From Pseudomonas syringae (lineage in GTDB: Bacteria; Pseudomonadota; Gammaproteobacteria; Pseudomonadales; Pseudomonadaceae), in contig NZ_JPQU01000041.1 in assembly GCF_000737245.1 (NCBI RefSeq), positions 1-64,000 on the forward strand: 64,000 nucleotides of DNA. Direction: 5' to 3'. Below are positions 19,229-28,088 of this stretch, piece by piece (position 1 is the first letter of the stretch; every line of letters begins with the position of its first letter). Position numbers and translations under genes: made by a program. Under the pieces are notes generated by a model that was given only the letters and a program-made list of their open reading frames with translations, searched no databases and was not told where the DNA came from.

Positions 19229-19560
19229 GAGCGCCGTCCTTTTGCACGGAGTGGCTCGTGTCGGCGACTCTCTTCGAGAAAAAAGCGCAACTGGCGTGAT
19301 TTGGCATGGCGAGTCCTTGGCCTGAATTAAAGGGCAGGACTTTGCCGTTCCAAATCTGAGTCGTCAGTCAGAAAAAGCAGAGGCAAACTGTAGGATGCTT
19401 CCGAAACACCTGGAGATATTGCCACTTAGTCATTTATTAGGCGGTATTTCCCATGTGACGGAATGAGCCACGCATTGCTTGTTCCCACAGAAAAAGCCAT
19501 GCTCGCGGTGTGACAATCGTCGGTAGTTATAAAATCAGTAGCTATAAAAAAGGAAAAGGT
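19229..19560. other. 332-base region upstream of two divergent genes
   Basis: This stretch separates the toxin start (minus strand) from the small plus-strand gene at 19561 and should hold both promoters. It is locally AT-rich near 19526-19556. I see no repeat, terminator or credible ORF in it. Confidence 0.4.
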
Positions 19561-19788
19561 ATGGCCCTGAACAAGCCAACTCTGGAACTCAAGCGCCACC
19601 TCAAAGGTACGGCCACCAATCTTGAAAGCACTGCCAACGACATTCTCAAGCTCGCCGAGCAAATGGAAGACGTCGATGTGACGGCGATCCTGCAATTGGT
19701 CAATCGGCTTTATAGCGATGCGGACCAGCTCAAGGCTTATGCCGACGAGGTCAAGGCCAAGCGTATTGTCCGAGCGAAGGCTCTCTAA
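19561..19788 (+). CDS. Small helical protein of unknown function (75 aa)
   Basis: The start at 19561 (MALNKPTLEL) follows AAAGGAAAAGG at good distance; an in-frame ATG 51 bases upstream would add a poor lysine-rich leader. The sequence is almost entirely predicted helix with a heptad-like pattern (LESTANDILKLAEQMEDVDV, then LQLVNRLYSDADQLKAYAD) and a basic C-terminus. It has no cysteine, signal peptide or membrane segment. I do not recognise a family. It precedes the YoaK-like gene by about 40 bases and might share its transcript. Confidence 0.6.
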   Translation: MALNKPTLELKRHLKGTATNLESTANDILKLAEQMEDVDVTAILQLVNRLYSDADQLKAYADEVKAKRIVRAKAL

Positions 19789-19827
19789 GTTCTTTCGCGC
19801 CTAATCTGAACATACCGAGCACAGCCG

Positions 19828-20532
19828 ATGCTTCCAGCCCCTGTAAAAAGCAGCGCCAGCCCGATGCATTTGCGGATGCAAATGTGGCGAGGCCGCGTCG
19901 GGCTGTCTCTGGCGGCATCGCTGTCGGTACTGGCGGGCATGACCGATGCCATCGGCTTCATGGCAACCGGCGATTTCGTCTCGTTCATGAGCGGTAACAC
20001 CACACGTCTGGCGGTGGCGATCAGCGACGCGGATATCGGCACCACCGGTCGCCTGCTCCTGGCCATATTTACCTTTGTTGTCGGCAATGCGCTGGGTGTT
20101 ATCGTCGCCCGACTTGGCGGCAGGCGCGCCCTGCCCTTGCTGCTGTGCATCGCAATGCTGCTGTGTGCCGCTGCTGCTTTCCCGCTGGACTCGCAGATTT
20201 CGACCATCGTCGCAGCCATTCTGGCCATGGGCATGCTCAATGCTGCTGTGGAGCAGGTCAATGGTCTGCCGGTGGGCCTGACCTACGTCACTGGCGCGCT
20301 GTCGCGCTTCGGCCGTGGGCTGGGGCGCTGGATGCTGGGCGAGCGCCGTGACGGTTGGCGTGTGCAATTGGTGCCTTGGGTCGGGATGTTCATCGGCGCA
20401 GTCATCGGTGCCTGGCTGGAGCACCACCTGGGTCTGAACGCGCTGTTGATCAGTGGCGGATTCGCCGCTCTGCTCGGCCTGGCGACCCTCGCAATACCCT
20501 ATCGCTGGCAACGACGCTACATGCCGCGCTGA
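19828..20532 (+). CDS. YoaK-like DUF1275 membrane protein
   Basis: The 234-residue protein has six or so hydrophobic helices and the DUF1275 hallmark segments VLAGMTDAIGF, FVSFMSGNTTRLA and GLPVGLTYVTGAL. The family is widespread in bacteria and its transport role is unproven. The exact start is uncertain: Met codons at 19864 and 19876 would also keep the first helix (GLSLAASLSVLAGM) intact. A PHO-box promoter for ppk2 begins seven bases after the stop codon. Confidence 0.82.
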   Translation: MLPAPVKSSASPMHLRMQMWRGRVGLSLAASLSVLAGMTDAIGFMATGDFVSFMSGNTTRLAVAISDADIGTTGRLLLAIFTFVVGNALGVIVARLGGRRALPLLLCIAMLLCAAAAFPLDSQISTIVAAILAMGMLNAAVEQVNGLPVGLTYVTGALSRFGRGLGRWMLGERRDGWRVQLVPWVGMFIGAVIGAWLEHHLGLNALLISGGFAALLGLATLAIPYRWQRRYMPR

Positions 20533-20538
20533 GTCAAA

Positions 20539-20572
20539 CTGTCATCCGAGCGTCATGTGGGCTGCTTAACAT
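20539..20572 (+). promoter_or_regulatory. PHO box and -10 element upstream of ppk2
   Basis: CTGTCATCCGAGCGTCAT at 20539-20556 matches the PhoB consensus CTGTCATNNNNCTGTCAT at 12 of 14 defined positions. TAACAT at 20567-20572 lies ten bases beyond it, the spacing at which a PHO box replaces the -35 element. This would start transcription near 20578, giving a leader of about 27 bases before the PPK2 start. It predicts induction by phosphate limitation through PhoR-PhoB. Confidence 0.75.
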
Positions 20573-20604
20573 CTGAGGACTTTTCCTACAGATGAGCGCG
20601 CAAC

Positions 20605-21522
20605 ATGTCCCCTACTCAAGAAAACCTGGCGCGTCGTATCCATCGTGAACTGCTTGATCATAACGATGAAGAACTTGAGCTGGAGCTGGCAGAAGACGAA
20701 TACAGCCTGGACAAGCTGTTCGAAAGCGACATCCACAGCGATGACGAAAAGCAGGCGCGGCGGCTGTATTTCAGCGAGCTGTTCCGCCTGCAAGGGGAAT
20801 TGGTCAAGCTGCAAAGCTGGGTCGTAAAGACCGGGCACAAAGTAGTGATTCTCTTCGAAGGCCGCGACGCAGCGGGCAAGGGCGGCGTCATCAAGCGCAT
20901 CACACAGCGTCTGAATCCTCGGGTCTGCCGCGTCGCCGCGCTGCCAGCCCCGAATGATCGCGAACGGACCCAATGGTATTTCCAGCGCTACGTTTCGCAC
21001 CTCCCCGCCGCCGGCGAAATCGTGTTGTTCGACCGCAGCTGGTACAACCGCGCTGGAGTCGAAAGGGTCATGGGTTTCTGCGATGACGACCAATACGACG
21101 AATTCATCCGCACCGTGCCCGAGTTCGAACGAATGCTGGCTCGCTCAGGCATTCAATTGATCAAATACTGGTTCTCGATCTCCGATCAGGAACAGCACCT
21201 GCGCTTTCTCAGCCGTATCCATGACCCCCTCAAGCAATGGAAGCTCAGCCCGATGGACCTTGAGTCCCGTCGCCGCTGGGAGGACTACACCAAAGCCAAG
21301 GAAATCATGCTCGAGCGCACCCACATCGCTGAAGCGCCGTGGTGGGTGGTCCAGGCCGACGACAAGAAAAAGGCCCGTCTGAATTGCATCCATCACCTTC
21401 TCGGTCAGATGCCCTACGAAGAAGTGGAACAACCCGCCATTGAGCTGCCCCAGCGTCAGCGGCGCGAAGACTACAGCCGTGTTCCGACACCGAACGAGTT
21501 GATCATTCCGCAGCTTTATTAA
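20605..21522 (+). CDS. ppk2: Polyphosphate kinase 2
   Basis: The 305-residue protein is a single-domain PPK2: Walker A in FEGRDAAGKGG (84-94), Walker B in LFDRSWYNRAG (141-151) with the lid and phosphate-binding arginines around it, and the family C-terminus. PPK2 enzymes use polyphosphate to phosphorylate nucleotides; short single-domain forms like this usually act on nucleoside diphosphates, but which nucleotide is used cannot be read here. The N-terminal 50 residues are very acidic. It has its own PHO-box promoter and is convergent with the pyruvate kinase gene, the two sharing a terminator hairpin. Confidence 0.93.
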   Translation: MSPTQENLARRIHRELLDHNDEELELELAEDEYSLDKLFESDIHSDDEKQARRLYFSELFRLQGELVKLQSWVVKTGHKVVILFEGRDAAGKGGVIKRITQRLNPRVCRVAALPAPNDRERTQWYFQRYVSHLPAAGEIVLFDRSWYNRAGVERVMGFCDDDQYDEFIRTVPEFERMLARSGIQLIKYWFSISDQEQHLRFLSRIHDPLKQWKLSPMDLESRRRWEDYTKAKEIMLERTHIAEAPWWVVQADDKKKARLNCIHHLLGQMPYEEVEQPAIELPQRQRREDYSRVPTPNELIIPQLY

Positions 21523-21534
21523 CAGCGCCGAACC

Positions 21535-21560
21535 CGCCTGAACATCTGTTCAGGCGCTTT
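21535..21560. terminator. Shared terminator between convergent ppk2 and pyruvate kinase genes
   Basis: CGCCTGAACA (21535-21544) and TGTTCAGGCG (21547-21556) form a perfect 10-bp inverted repeat, followed by CTTT on the plus strand. The pyruvate kinase stop codon (21550-21552) lies inside the right arm, so the hairpin overlaps the end of that gene. The T run is short, so efficiency is uncertain. Confidence 0.6.
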
Positions 21561-23400
21561 GCTCAGCCACATTGAGCTTGCGCAGCAGGTCACGCTTCTT
21601 GCTGCGGTGGGCCTGCATGCGGACCAGCAAATCATCCAGGGTGCCGATAGCCTCGATAATATGCGGTCCCTTGTTGAGCATCACGCACTCCGCTCGCACG
21701 CCCATGGCCGCATCAGTGATCTCAGCACGGGTTGCCGCGCCGGTCTTGGCCAGCGTATCCAGGACCTGAGTGGCCCAGATCACTGGAACATGCGCCGCTT
21801 CGCAAATGCACAGAATCTCTTCCTGCAACTCTGCTGTCCGTTCAAAGCCGTTCTCCACCGCCAGATCGCCCCGGGCGATCATCACCCCCAATCGCGGGCT
21901 TTGCATACCGGCCAGCAATAGCGCGGCAAGGTTTTCAAAGCCGCGCCGGGTTTCGATTTTCAAGACAATTCCCAGGTGCCTCGCTTGCAGCCTGTCCAGG
22001 TGGGCGAGCAACGACCTGACGTCCTCCGGACTGTTGATGAAAGACAGCTCCACGGCGTCCGCATGCTGGCTGGCGAACTCCAGCGCTTTCAGGTCCTCTT
22101 CAGACAACGCGTCCAGCTTGAGATCGCTGTCCGGTAAATTGATGCCCTTGTCGCTCTTGAGCTTGGCACCGCCGGGTGCGTGGGTAATGCGCACGCAGAC
22201 AAGGTCTTTCTGCACGGACTGAATACGCCCGCCGATCTTGCCATCGTCGAACCAGACGCTTTCATTAGGGCGTAAATCTTCGAATACCTGGGCCAGGGTG
22301 CAACCGATTCGCGCCGGTGTCAGAACTTTGCCTGCCACATCGCGCACGGCAGGGTGGCCGCTTTCGGTATCTTGTGTCAGCAACAGCACATCGCCTTCGT
22401 GCAGGAGAATGCTTCGCTCAGGTAACGGAACAGCCGTAACCCGCGCGGACTTTTTCCGTGCCTTGGGCTTCTTCAGATACAGCTCAATGCCGGGGATGAT
22501 GTAGGCCGTCTTGCGCAGCTCGGCCCAGCAGCCCTGCTCGGACACCTCAATGACCTGCAACGTGCGGCTGGAATCCCGCGCATCGTTGAATTGCAACTCG
22601 TCCCCGACCTGCAACTGGGCTAGCCACTTGTCCGGCAACTGCAAGTAATAATCAGCTTCAGATGCGGCCACTGGATCTACTGAGAGCCAGACTTTGGCCG
22701 GTGTCACCACCCGACCGAAATCATCCCGCTCGGGACGGATTTTCACCACTGCTGGACCGGGCTGGATCTGTCCGGTTCGCAGCTTGGGTCCGGCGAGATC
22801 CATCATGACCTGACAGGACTTGCCCAATTTGTCGGCAGCCGCACGGGCGTTTTCAATCATTTTCAGCCAGGTATCAGGCTCATCATGAGCGCAGTTGATG
22901 CGCTGGCAGTCCATACCGGCCTGCACCAGCGCACTGACAAGCTCAGGCTCGGTCGCGGCCTCTCGAGGCATGGTCACCATGATCCGAATGCCACGCTCAG
23001 GTGCCGGACCGCCGAAGAGCTGGTCGGCATGCTGGATCAGGCGCTGCTCACCGAGCCCGGACAACATAGTGCCGGATATATCCTTCGCCCCTTCTCCTGG
23101 CGTCAGGCGCCGCAGCACGTCGATCAGACGGTCCACAGCGGCCAGGCTGTTGGCTTCGCAGCGGCCCAATGAAGAAAGCCCTAGTTCTGCCAATTGACGT
23201 TGCAGCGGGCGAATGTCGTGGCGGCGCAGTGCAAGATAGCCGAGCAGATTGCGGGCGCTGTCCAGATAATCGGGATGCACCTGCATGCTCTCGATTGGCA
23301 GCTGCGCGGCGGCTTCCATCTTGACTCGCAGGAACGACAGGCGACGCAGCGCCGTTTTGATCTGATGATCATCCATCAAGTTCGACTCTACGGCGGTCAT
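21550..23400 (-). CDS. Atypical pyruvate kinase with N-terminal extension and no allosteric domain
   Basis: The 616-residue protein has a helical N-terminal region of about 135 residues not found in standard pyruvate kinases. The barrel follows: RIMVTMPREA in place of the usual CTIGPA strand, GMDCQRINCAHD with the substrate Arg, DLAGPKLRTG, LKIETRRGFEN with the catalytic Lys and Glu, IARGDLAVE, and ATQVLDT with TRAEITDAA. The B-domain-like insertion between DLAGPKLRTG and the KIET motif is long (about 250 residues). The usual C-terminal domain with the effector site is missing. Catalytic residues look intact, so activity is plausible without fructose-1,6-bisphosphate-type control. The start at 23400 follows a GAGGG site. 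Confidence 0.8.
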   Translation of the reverse strand: MTAVESNLMDDHQIKTALRRLSFLRVKMEAAAQLPIESMQVHPDYLDSARNLLGYLALRRHDIRPLQRQLAELGLSSLGRCEANSLAAVDRLIDVLRRLTPGEGAKDISGTMLSGLGEQRLIQHADQLFGGPAPERGIRIMVTMPREAATEPELVSALVQAGMDCQRINCAHDEPDTWLKMIENARAAADKLGKSCQVMMDLAGPKLRTGQIQPGPAVVKIRPERDDFGRVVTPAKVWLSVDPVAASEADYYLQLPDKWLAQLQVGDELQFNDARDSSRTLQVIEVSEQGCWAELRKTAYIIPGIELYLKKPKARKKSARVTAVPLPERSILLHEGDVLLLTQDTESGHPAVRDVAGKVLTPARIGCTLAQVFEDLRPNESVWFDDGKIGGRIQSVQKDLVCVRITHAPGGAKLKSDKGINLPDSDLKLDALSEEDLKALEFASQHADAVELSFINSPEDVRSLLAHLDRLQARHLGIVLKIETRRGFENLAALLLAGMQSPRLGVMIARGDLAVENGFERTAELQEEILCICEAAHVPVIWATQVLDTLAKTGAATRAEITDAAMGVRAECVMLNKGPHIIEAIGTLDDLLVRMQAHRSKKRDLLRKLNVAEQSA

Positions 23401-23505
23401 GGCAGGCCCTCGCGTTGAATGTGAGATGCAGCATTCAAGGCTAGGCAGCGAGTGTGACGATCTGCTTACGCTGGACGCTGAGTGGATGGACGGTGCCATA
23501 GGATG

Positions 23506-23600
23506 ACGTGGGACCGGCTTCAGCCGGGAAGAGGCCAGTACATCCACTCAATATTCATCGTCTGAAATGCCGTCTTCCCGGGTGAAGCCGATCCCACGGG
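23506..23600. repeat. REP doublet (GGGACCGGCTTCAGCCGGG type)
   Basis: The left core at 23506-23530 and the inverted right core at 23573-23598 enclose a spacer that is nearly identical (GAGGCCAGTACATCCA and TCGTCTGAAATGCCG) to that of the copy at 36958-37052. The extended outer tails are absent here. Confidence 0.85.
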
Positions 23601-23715
23601 GTTAGCGATACCGCGTCATCGTTAACAACAAGGCGGTTAGTCCGCGCGTATACCTCTCACACAAGCCGACGGCTGTTATCATGCAGCGCTGTCCCCTACT
23701 GTCCGGAATCACCCC

Positions 23716-24771
23716 ATGTCCAGCCTCTCTACCACCTCCGCGACCCGCGGCTGGTCGTTCTGGTGGAAACCCTTGCTGTTTCTTGCCGTCGCTGCTATCG
23801 GCTTGTATTACGTCAAATGGTCGCCCTACTACCTCAAGTCATTTGTCGCCGCCGACAGCCACAGCATCGGCGCATCGATCATCAACGATCAGTTGACCTC
23901 TCCCGTCGCCGCCGCACTGGCTTATGCCCAGGTGTACTTTCTGGCGATCTGGAAAGCTGCAGTGCTGGCGGTGATTCTCGGCTCCCTGCTGCAAGTGCTG
24001 ATCCCCCGGGACTGGTTACTTCGACTGTTTGGCCGTGCCGGCCTGGGTTCCACGGTCCGTGGCGGCCTGTTCGCATTGCCCGGCATGATGTGCAGCTGCT
24101 GCGCCGCCCCCGTGGCCGCAGGCTTGCGTCGCCAGCAGGTTTCGGTGGGCGCCGCTCTGGCGTTCTGGATCGCAAACCCGGTGCTGAACCCGGCAACTCT
24201 GGTGTTCATGGGCTTCGTGCTGGGCTGGGAATTTACCGCTCTGCGTTTGGTCGCTGGGCTGATTCTGGTTATCGGTGTGTCGTTGATCGCCCAGCGCATC
24301 GCTCGCCCTGAAGCGGTTCCGGAACAAGCGCTGGAAGCGGCTGCGCAGGCCACTGAGGTCGATCAGCAAGGCTTCCTGAACCGCTGGGCCCGGACGCTCT
24401 GGCAGCTGTTCTGGAGCACTATTCCGATTTACGTGTTGGCGGTATTGATCCTGGGTGCGGCTCGAGTCTGGCTGTTCCCGCACATCGACATGTCCATGGG
24501 TAACAGCCTGCTCTGGCTGGTAATCCTTGCCGTGGTCGGCACGCTGTTCGTGATCCCGACAGCGGCGGAAATCCCTATCGTGCAGACCATGCTGTCCCTG
24601 GGTTTGGGCGTGGGTCCCGGTGTGGCACTTCTGATGACATTGCCGAGTATCAGCCTGCCGTCATTGTTGATGCTGCGTAAGTCGTTCGACGCCAGAGTGC
24701 TGGTGACGGTGGCGCTGCTGACGATGCTGGTGGGCATCCTCAGCGGGTTGCTGGCCATCGTAGTGCTCTGA
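23716..24771 (+). CDS. ArsP/DUF318-type permease
   Basis: The 351-residue membrane protein has about eight to ten helices in two halves. It carries the cysteine-rich motif MMCSCCAAPVAAGLR in one conserved segment and VIPTAAEIPIVQTM in the other, as in the permease family that includes ArsP organoarsenical exporters. Whether the substrate here is an arsenical or another metalloid or metal cannot be told, and no arsR or arsC lies nearby. The gene is convergent with mnmH, and the two stop codons are immediately adjacent with no base between. Confidence 0.82.
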   Translation: MSSLSTTSATRGWSFWWKPLLFLAVAAIGLYYVKWSPYYLKSFVAADSHSIGASIINDQLTSPVAAALAYAQVYFLAIWKAAVLAVILGSLLQVLIPRDWLLRLFGRAGLGSTVRGGLFALPGMMCSCCAAPVAAGLRRQQVSVGAALAFWIANPVLNPATLVFMGFVLGWEFTALRLVAGLILVIGVSLIAQRIARPEAVPEQALEAAAQATEVDQQGFLNRWARTLWQLFWSTIPIYVLAVLILGAARVWLFPHIDMSMGNSLLWLVILAVVGTLFVIPTAAEIPIVQTMLSLGLGVGPGVALLMTLPSISLPSLLMLRKSFDARVLVTVALLTMLVGILSGLLAIVVL

Positions 24772-25878
24772 TCAACCCCGGCGGTTGCGGCGATCCTGTA
24801 GATACTCCAGGATTGCGCCGTGATCGCCGGCAAACTCGATGCGCGCACCTTTGCTGTCACGCTGGAAGGCGTACATCGGGTCGTAGTACTCGCCCAGCAG
24901 GCCGCTGATCCAGCTTCGATGCAGCTCTACCGAACCAGACTTTTCCTGCTCGATCAGGGCCTCGTCCATCAGTATCGCCAGACGCTGGTAACGTTCGCCG
25001 CCAAGGCGCTTGAGGATGCTCGCCAGGCTTTCGCGCAAACGCTCGGCAAAAACACCGAAGCCTGTCTCGATGCCTTGTACCTGAATGTACTCGGCGCAGA
25101 GGTCAATGACGTAGTCCTTGAGAATTCGCTCGACCCGCGCCTCAAACGTCTCTTCCAGCCAGACCATCGGGTACTGCTGCATGCCGCGAAACAGCTCCAG
25201 CGGAATGGCTCGGCTGCCCACCACACGGCCTTCATCTTCGAGCACAAACTGATTGATGCCGTTGGCGCGCTTTTTCAGGATGTCGATGGCCAAAGCGTTT
25301 TCAAAACTGATCTGGGCCGGTTGCGGTGTTGCATGCTTGCCGAAACTCGAGCCGCGATGATTGGCGTGGCCTTCCAGATCAAGTGCGTTATTCAGCTGAG
25401 TCAAAACCTCGGTCTTGCCCGAGCCCGTCAGCCCGCCGATCAGCACGAAATCGCACTCGGCAACCGCCTGATCAGTGACTTCAATCAGGTAGCTGCGTAG
25501 CGCCTTGTAGCCGCCAATGACACGCGGATATTCAATGCCCGCCTCGCTTTTGAGCCACTGCTGGGTGATTTGCGAGCGCAAGCCGCCGCGAAAACAGTAC
25601 AAAAGCCCTTGCGGGTGCGCTTTGGCAAATGCCGCCCAGCTTTCGATCCGCTGTTGTTTGACCGACCCGCTGACCAGTTCGTGGCCCAGCTTGATCGCCG
25701 CCTCCTGCCCCTGCTGCTTGTAGCTGGTGCCAACCTGCTCGCGCTCAAGGTCGTTCATCAAAGGCCGACTGATTGCCAGCGGGAAAGCGCCTTTGTGGAA
25801 TTCAACCGGGGCGCGGACGTCCATCAGGGGGACGTCATTGAGGAAGATATCGCGGTAGTCGGCGCTGTTGTCGCGCAT
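24772..25878 (-). CDS. mnmH: tRNA 2-selenouridine synthase
   Basis: The 368-residue protein has an N-terminal rhodanese domain with the catalytic cysteine in YCFRGGLRS (Cys95), equivalent to Cys97 of the E. coli enzyme. A P-loop domain follows with GGLTGSGKTE (148-157) and the family signature HRGSSFGKH. It replaces the sulfur of wobble 2-thiouridine with selenium, via a geranylated intermediate, using selenophosphate made by the product of the upstream gene. The ATG overlaps the selD stop by one base (TGATG), so the pair is translationally coupled. Confidence 0.95.
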   Translation of the reverse strand: MRDNSADYRDIFLNDVPLMDVRAPVEFHKGAFPLAISRPLMNDLEREQVGTSYKQQGQEAAIKLGHELVSGSVKQQRIESWAAFAKAHPQGLLYCFRGGLRSQITQQWLKSEAGIEYPRVIGGYKALRSYLIEVTDQAVAECDFVLIGGLTGSGKTEVLTQLNNALDLEGHANHRGSSFGKHATPQPAQISFENALAIDILKKRANGINQFVLEDEGRVVGSRAIPLELFRGMQQYPMVWLEETFEARVERILKDYVIDLCAEYIQVQGIETGFGVFAERLRESLASILKRLGGERYQRLAILMDEALIEQEKSGSVELHRSWISGLLGEYYDPMYAFQRDSKGARIEFAGDHGAILEYLQDRRNRRG

Positions 25879-26912
25879 CAGAACACCTCTACCGCGAGAC
25901 GCTGTCGCTCAACGAATTCGCCAATCACCGCCAGTTCAAGGCCCAGCTCCTGCGCCAGGGCAAGGAACGTCGGCTGCTCGTCTGGTGCCACCGCAATCAG
26001 CAGGCCACCGCTGGTTTGTGGGTCACAGAGCAGCATTTTCTGTGCATCGCTCAAAAGATTGATCCGCTGGCCGTAGCTGTCGAAGTTGCGCAGAGTGCCG
26101 CCCGGCACACAGCCTTGTTCGATGTAAAATCCGACACTGGCCAGACGCGGCACAGCAGCATAGTCCAGGCGTGCCGTCAGCTGACTGCCGTCGGCCATCT
26201 CCACCAGATGCCCCAATAGACCGAAGCCGGTGACGTCGGTCATCGCCGTGACTCCGGCCAGCTTGCCGAAACGACTGCCAGGCTTGTTCAGGGTGCACAT
26301 CATGTCCCGTGCTACCCCCTGGTCTTCGGCGCGCAGCAGGCCTTTTTTCTCGGCCGTGGTCAGGATGCCGATGCCCACCGGCTTGGTCAGGTACAGCTTG
26401 GAGCCAACGGTCGCGGTGTCGTTGCGCTTCATGAAACGCTTCTCGACCAGCCCGGTTACCGCCAGACCGAAGATTGGCTCAGGCGCATCAATCGAATGCC
26501 CGCCAGCCAGAGGGATGCCCGCCGCATCACAGACCGCGCGGCCGCCGCGAATCACTTCACGGGCAATCTCAGGGGCAAGCACGTTTACCGGCCAGCCCAG
26601 AATTGCAATGGCCATCAGCGGATCACCGCCCATGGCGTAGATATCACTGATGGCATTGGTGGCGGCGATGCGGCCGAAGTCGTAAGGATCATCGACGATG
26701 GGCATGAAGAAGTCAGTAGTCGACACGACGCCACGCTCATCGTCGATGGCGTAGACCGCCGCATCATCCCGTGAGGTGTTGCCGACCCACAGTTTAGGGT
26801 CCAGATTCTGCGCGCCACTGCCCGCCAGAATCACTTCCAGGACCTGAGGGGAAATCTTGCAGCCACATCCTGCACCATGGCTGTATTGGGTCAGACGAAT
26901 CGGCTCGCTCAT
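25878..26912 (-). CDS. selD: Selenide, water dikinase
   Basis: The 344-residue enzyme makes selenophosphate from selenide and ATP. The N-terminal motif HGAGCGCKIS holds the catalytic Cys16 and Lys19, matching Cys17 and Lys20 of E. coli SelD. The ATP-binding aspartates lie in TSRDDAAVY and SDIYAMGGDP, and the family C-terminal motif CDPQTSGGLL is present. The active residue is ordinary cysteine, not selenocysteine. It is the first gene of a two-gene operon with mnmH, so here the selenium product is committed at least to tRNA modification. selA and selB are not in the window. Confidence 0.96.
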   Translation of the reverse strand: MSEPIRLTQYSHGAGCGCKISPQVLEVILAGSGAQNLDPKLWVGNTSRDDAAVYAIDDERGVVSTTDFFMPIVDDPYDFGRIAATNAISDIYAMGGDPLMAIAILGWPVNVLAPEIAREVIRGGRAVCDAAGIPLAGGHSIDAPEPIFGLAVTGLVEKRFMKRNDTATVGSKLYLTKPVGIGILTTAEKKGLLRAEDQGVARDMMCTLNKPGSRFGKLAGVTAMTDVTGFGLLGHLVEMADGSQLTARLDYAAVPRLASVGFYIEQGCVPGGTLRNFDSYGQRINLLSDAQKMLLCDPQTSGGLLIAVAPDEQPTFLALAQELGLELAVIGEFVERQRLAVEVF

Positions 26913-27070
26913 GTCACACCTCGCAAATCAAGGCGGCGATCTTAACAGAGCCGCAGCCCCAATCGGTCATGGGCGACCGCTGGCAATACTTCGGCAGGGA
27001 CCGGGCACACGGAAAAATAGATTGGACGCTAACGATTTTCGTCCTTAATCTGCGGGTTCGTTAGCGTGCT

Positions 27071-28021
27071 ATGGGTCTGGTCTGGATGTTCTCTGTTCTT
27101 AATGTGCTGCTGCCGATTTTCGCCCTGATCCTGCTGGGTTTCATCTGTCGCCGTACCCATCGCCTTGGGCCGAATGCAGCTTCGGAAATCAACCGCATGG
27201 TCGTGTGGCTGTGTCTGCCAGCGTTGCTGTTCAGTGTCACCGCAACGTCCACCTGGGAGCAGATCTGGCATCCGGGCTTCGTCATAGCCTTCACCTTGAG
27301 CACCCTGGCGGTGTTCGCCGTCACCCTGTTATTGCGCTGGAAGAAAGGTACCAATCTGGCCGATGCGAGCATCGATGCCCTCGGTGGCTCTTATGCCAAT
27401 ACCGGCTACATCGGCATCCCTCTGTGCGTGATGGTGTTGGGCCAGGGCGGGCTGGAACCCGCTTTGATCGCTTCATTGCTGGTGGTCTGCGTACTGTTCG
27501 CCCTGGCGCTGGTCTGCGTTGAAATCGGCTTGCAGACAGAACGCCAACCCCACCGCATTGCCCTTAAAGTGTTTCTGGCGCTGGCCAAAAATCCCATGGT
27601 GGTTTCGCCAATACTCGGCGCGTTATGGGCCAGCAGCGGTGCACCCTTGCCCGCAGCGCTGGATAAACTGCTGAGCCTGCTGGGTGCCGCAACCAGTCCC
27701 TGCGCGTTGATTGCCTTGGGTCTGTTTCTGGCGGAGAAACAGCAAGGACCGCGGCATGGCACCTCGCTGCTGGTGCTGATCAAACTGATCCTGCATCCAC
27801 TGCTGACCTGGGTATTGGTGTTTCACGTATTCGACGTTCCTCTGCTGTGGGCCAATGCCGCGCTGCTGCTCAGCGCCCTGCCCACCGGCACCGGACCGTT
27901 CATGCTTGCCGAGTACTACAAGCGCGAAGCCTCGCTGGTGTCCAGCACGATCCTGATTTCGACCCTGGGTTCGCTGATCACCCTGTCGATTTGCCTGTAC
28001 CTGATCAGCGGCCAGAGCTGA
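27071..28021 (+). CDS. AEC-family transporter
   Basis: The 316-residue protein has ten hydrophobic helices in two five-helix halves separated near residue 155. It carries AEC family segments such as GSYANTGYIGIPL and ALLLSALPTGTGPFML. Members move small organic anions or related compounds; malonate and auxin carriers are the best known. The start is uncertain: no Shine-Dalgarno is visible before 27071, and Met at 27086 also precedes the first helix. It is divergent from selD and ends 67 bases before the methyltransferase start. Confidence 0.82.
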   Translation: MGLVWMFSVLNVLLPIFALILLGFICRRTHRLGPNAASEINRMVVWLCLPALLFSVTATSTWEQIWHPGFVIAFTLSTLAVFAVTLLLRWKKGTNLADASIDALGGSYANTGYIGIPLCVMVLGQGGLEPALIASLLVVCVLFALALVCVEIGLQTERQPHRIALKVFLALAKNPMVVSPILGALWASSGAPLPAALDKLLSLLGAATSPCALIALGLFLAEKQQGPRHGTSLLVLIKLILHPLLTWVLVFHVFDVPLLWANAALLLSALPTGTGPFMLAEYYKREASLVSSTILISTLGSLITLSICLYLISGQS

Positions 28022-28088
28022 GGCCTTTGCCCGAAGCGGCGCAAATGCGTTTACCATGTCGCGCCCTTCGGACACTGAACCCTGCGCC

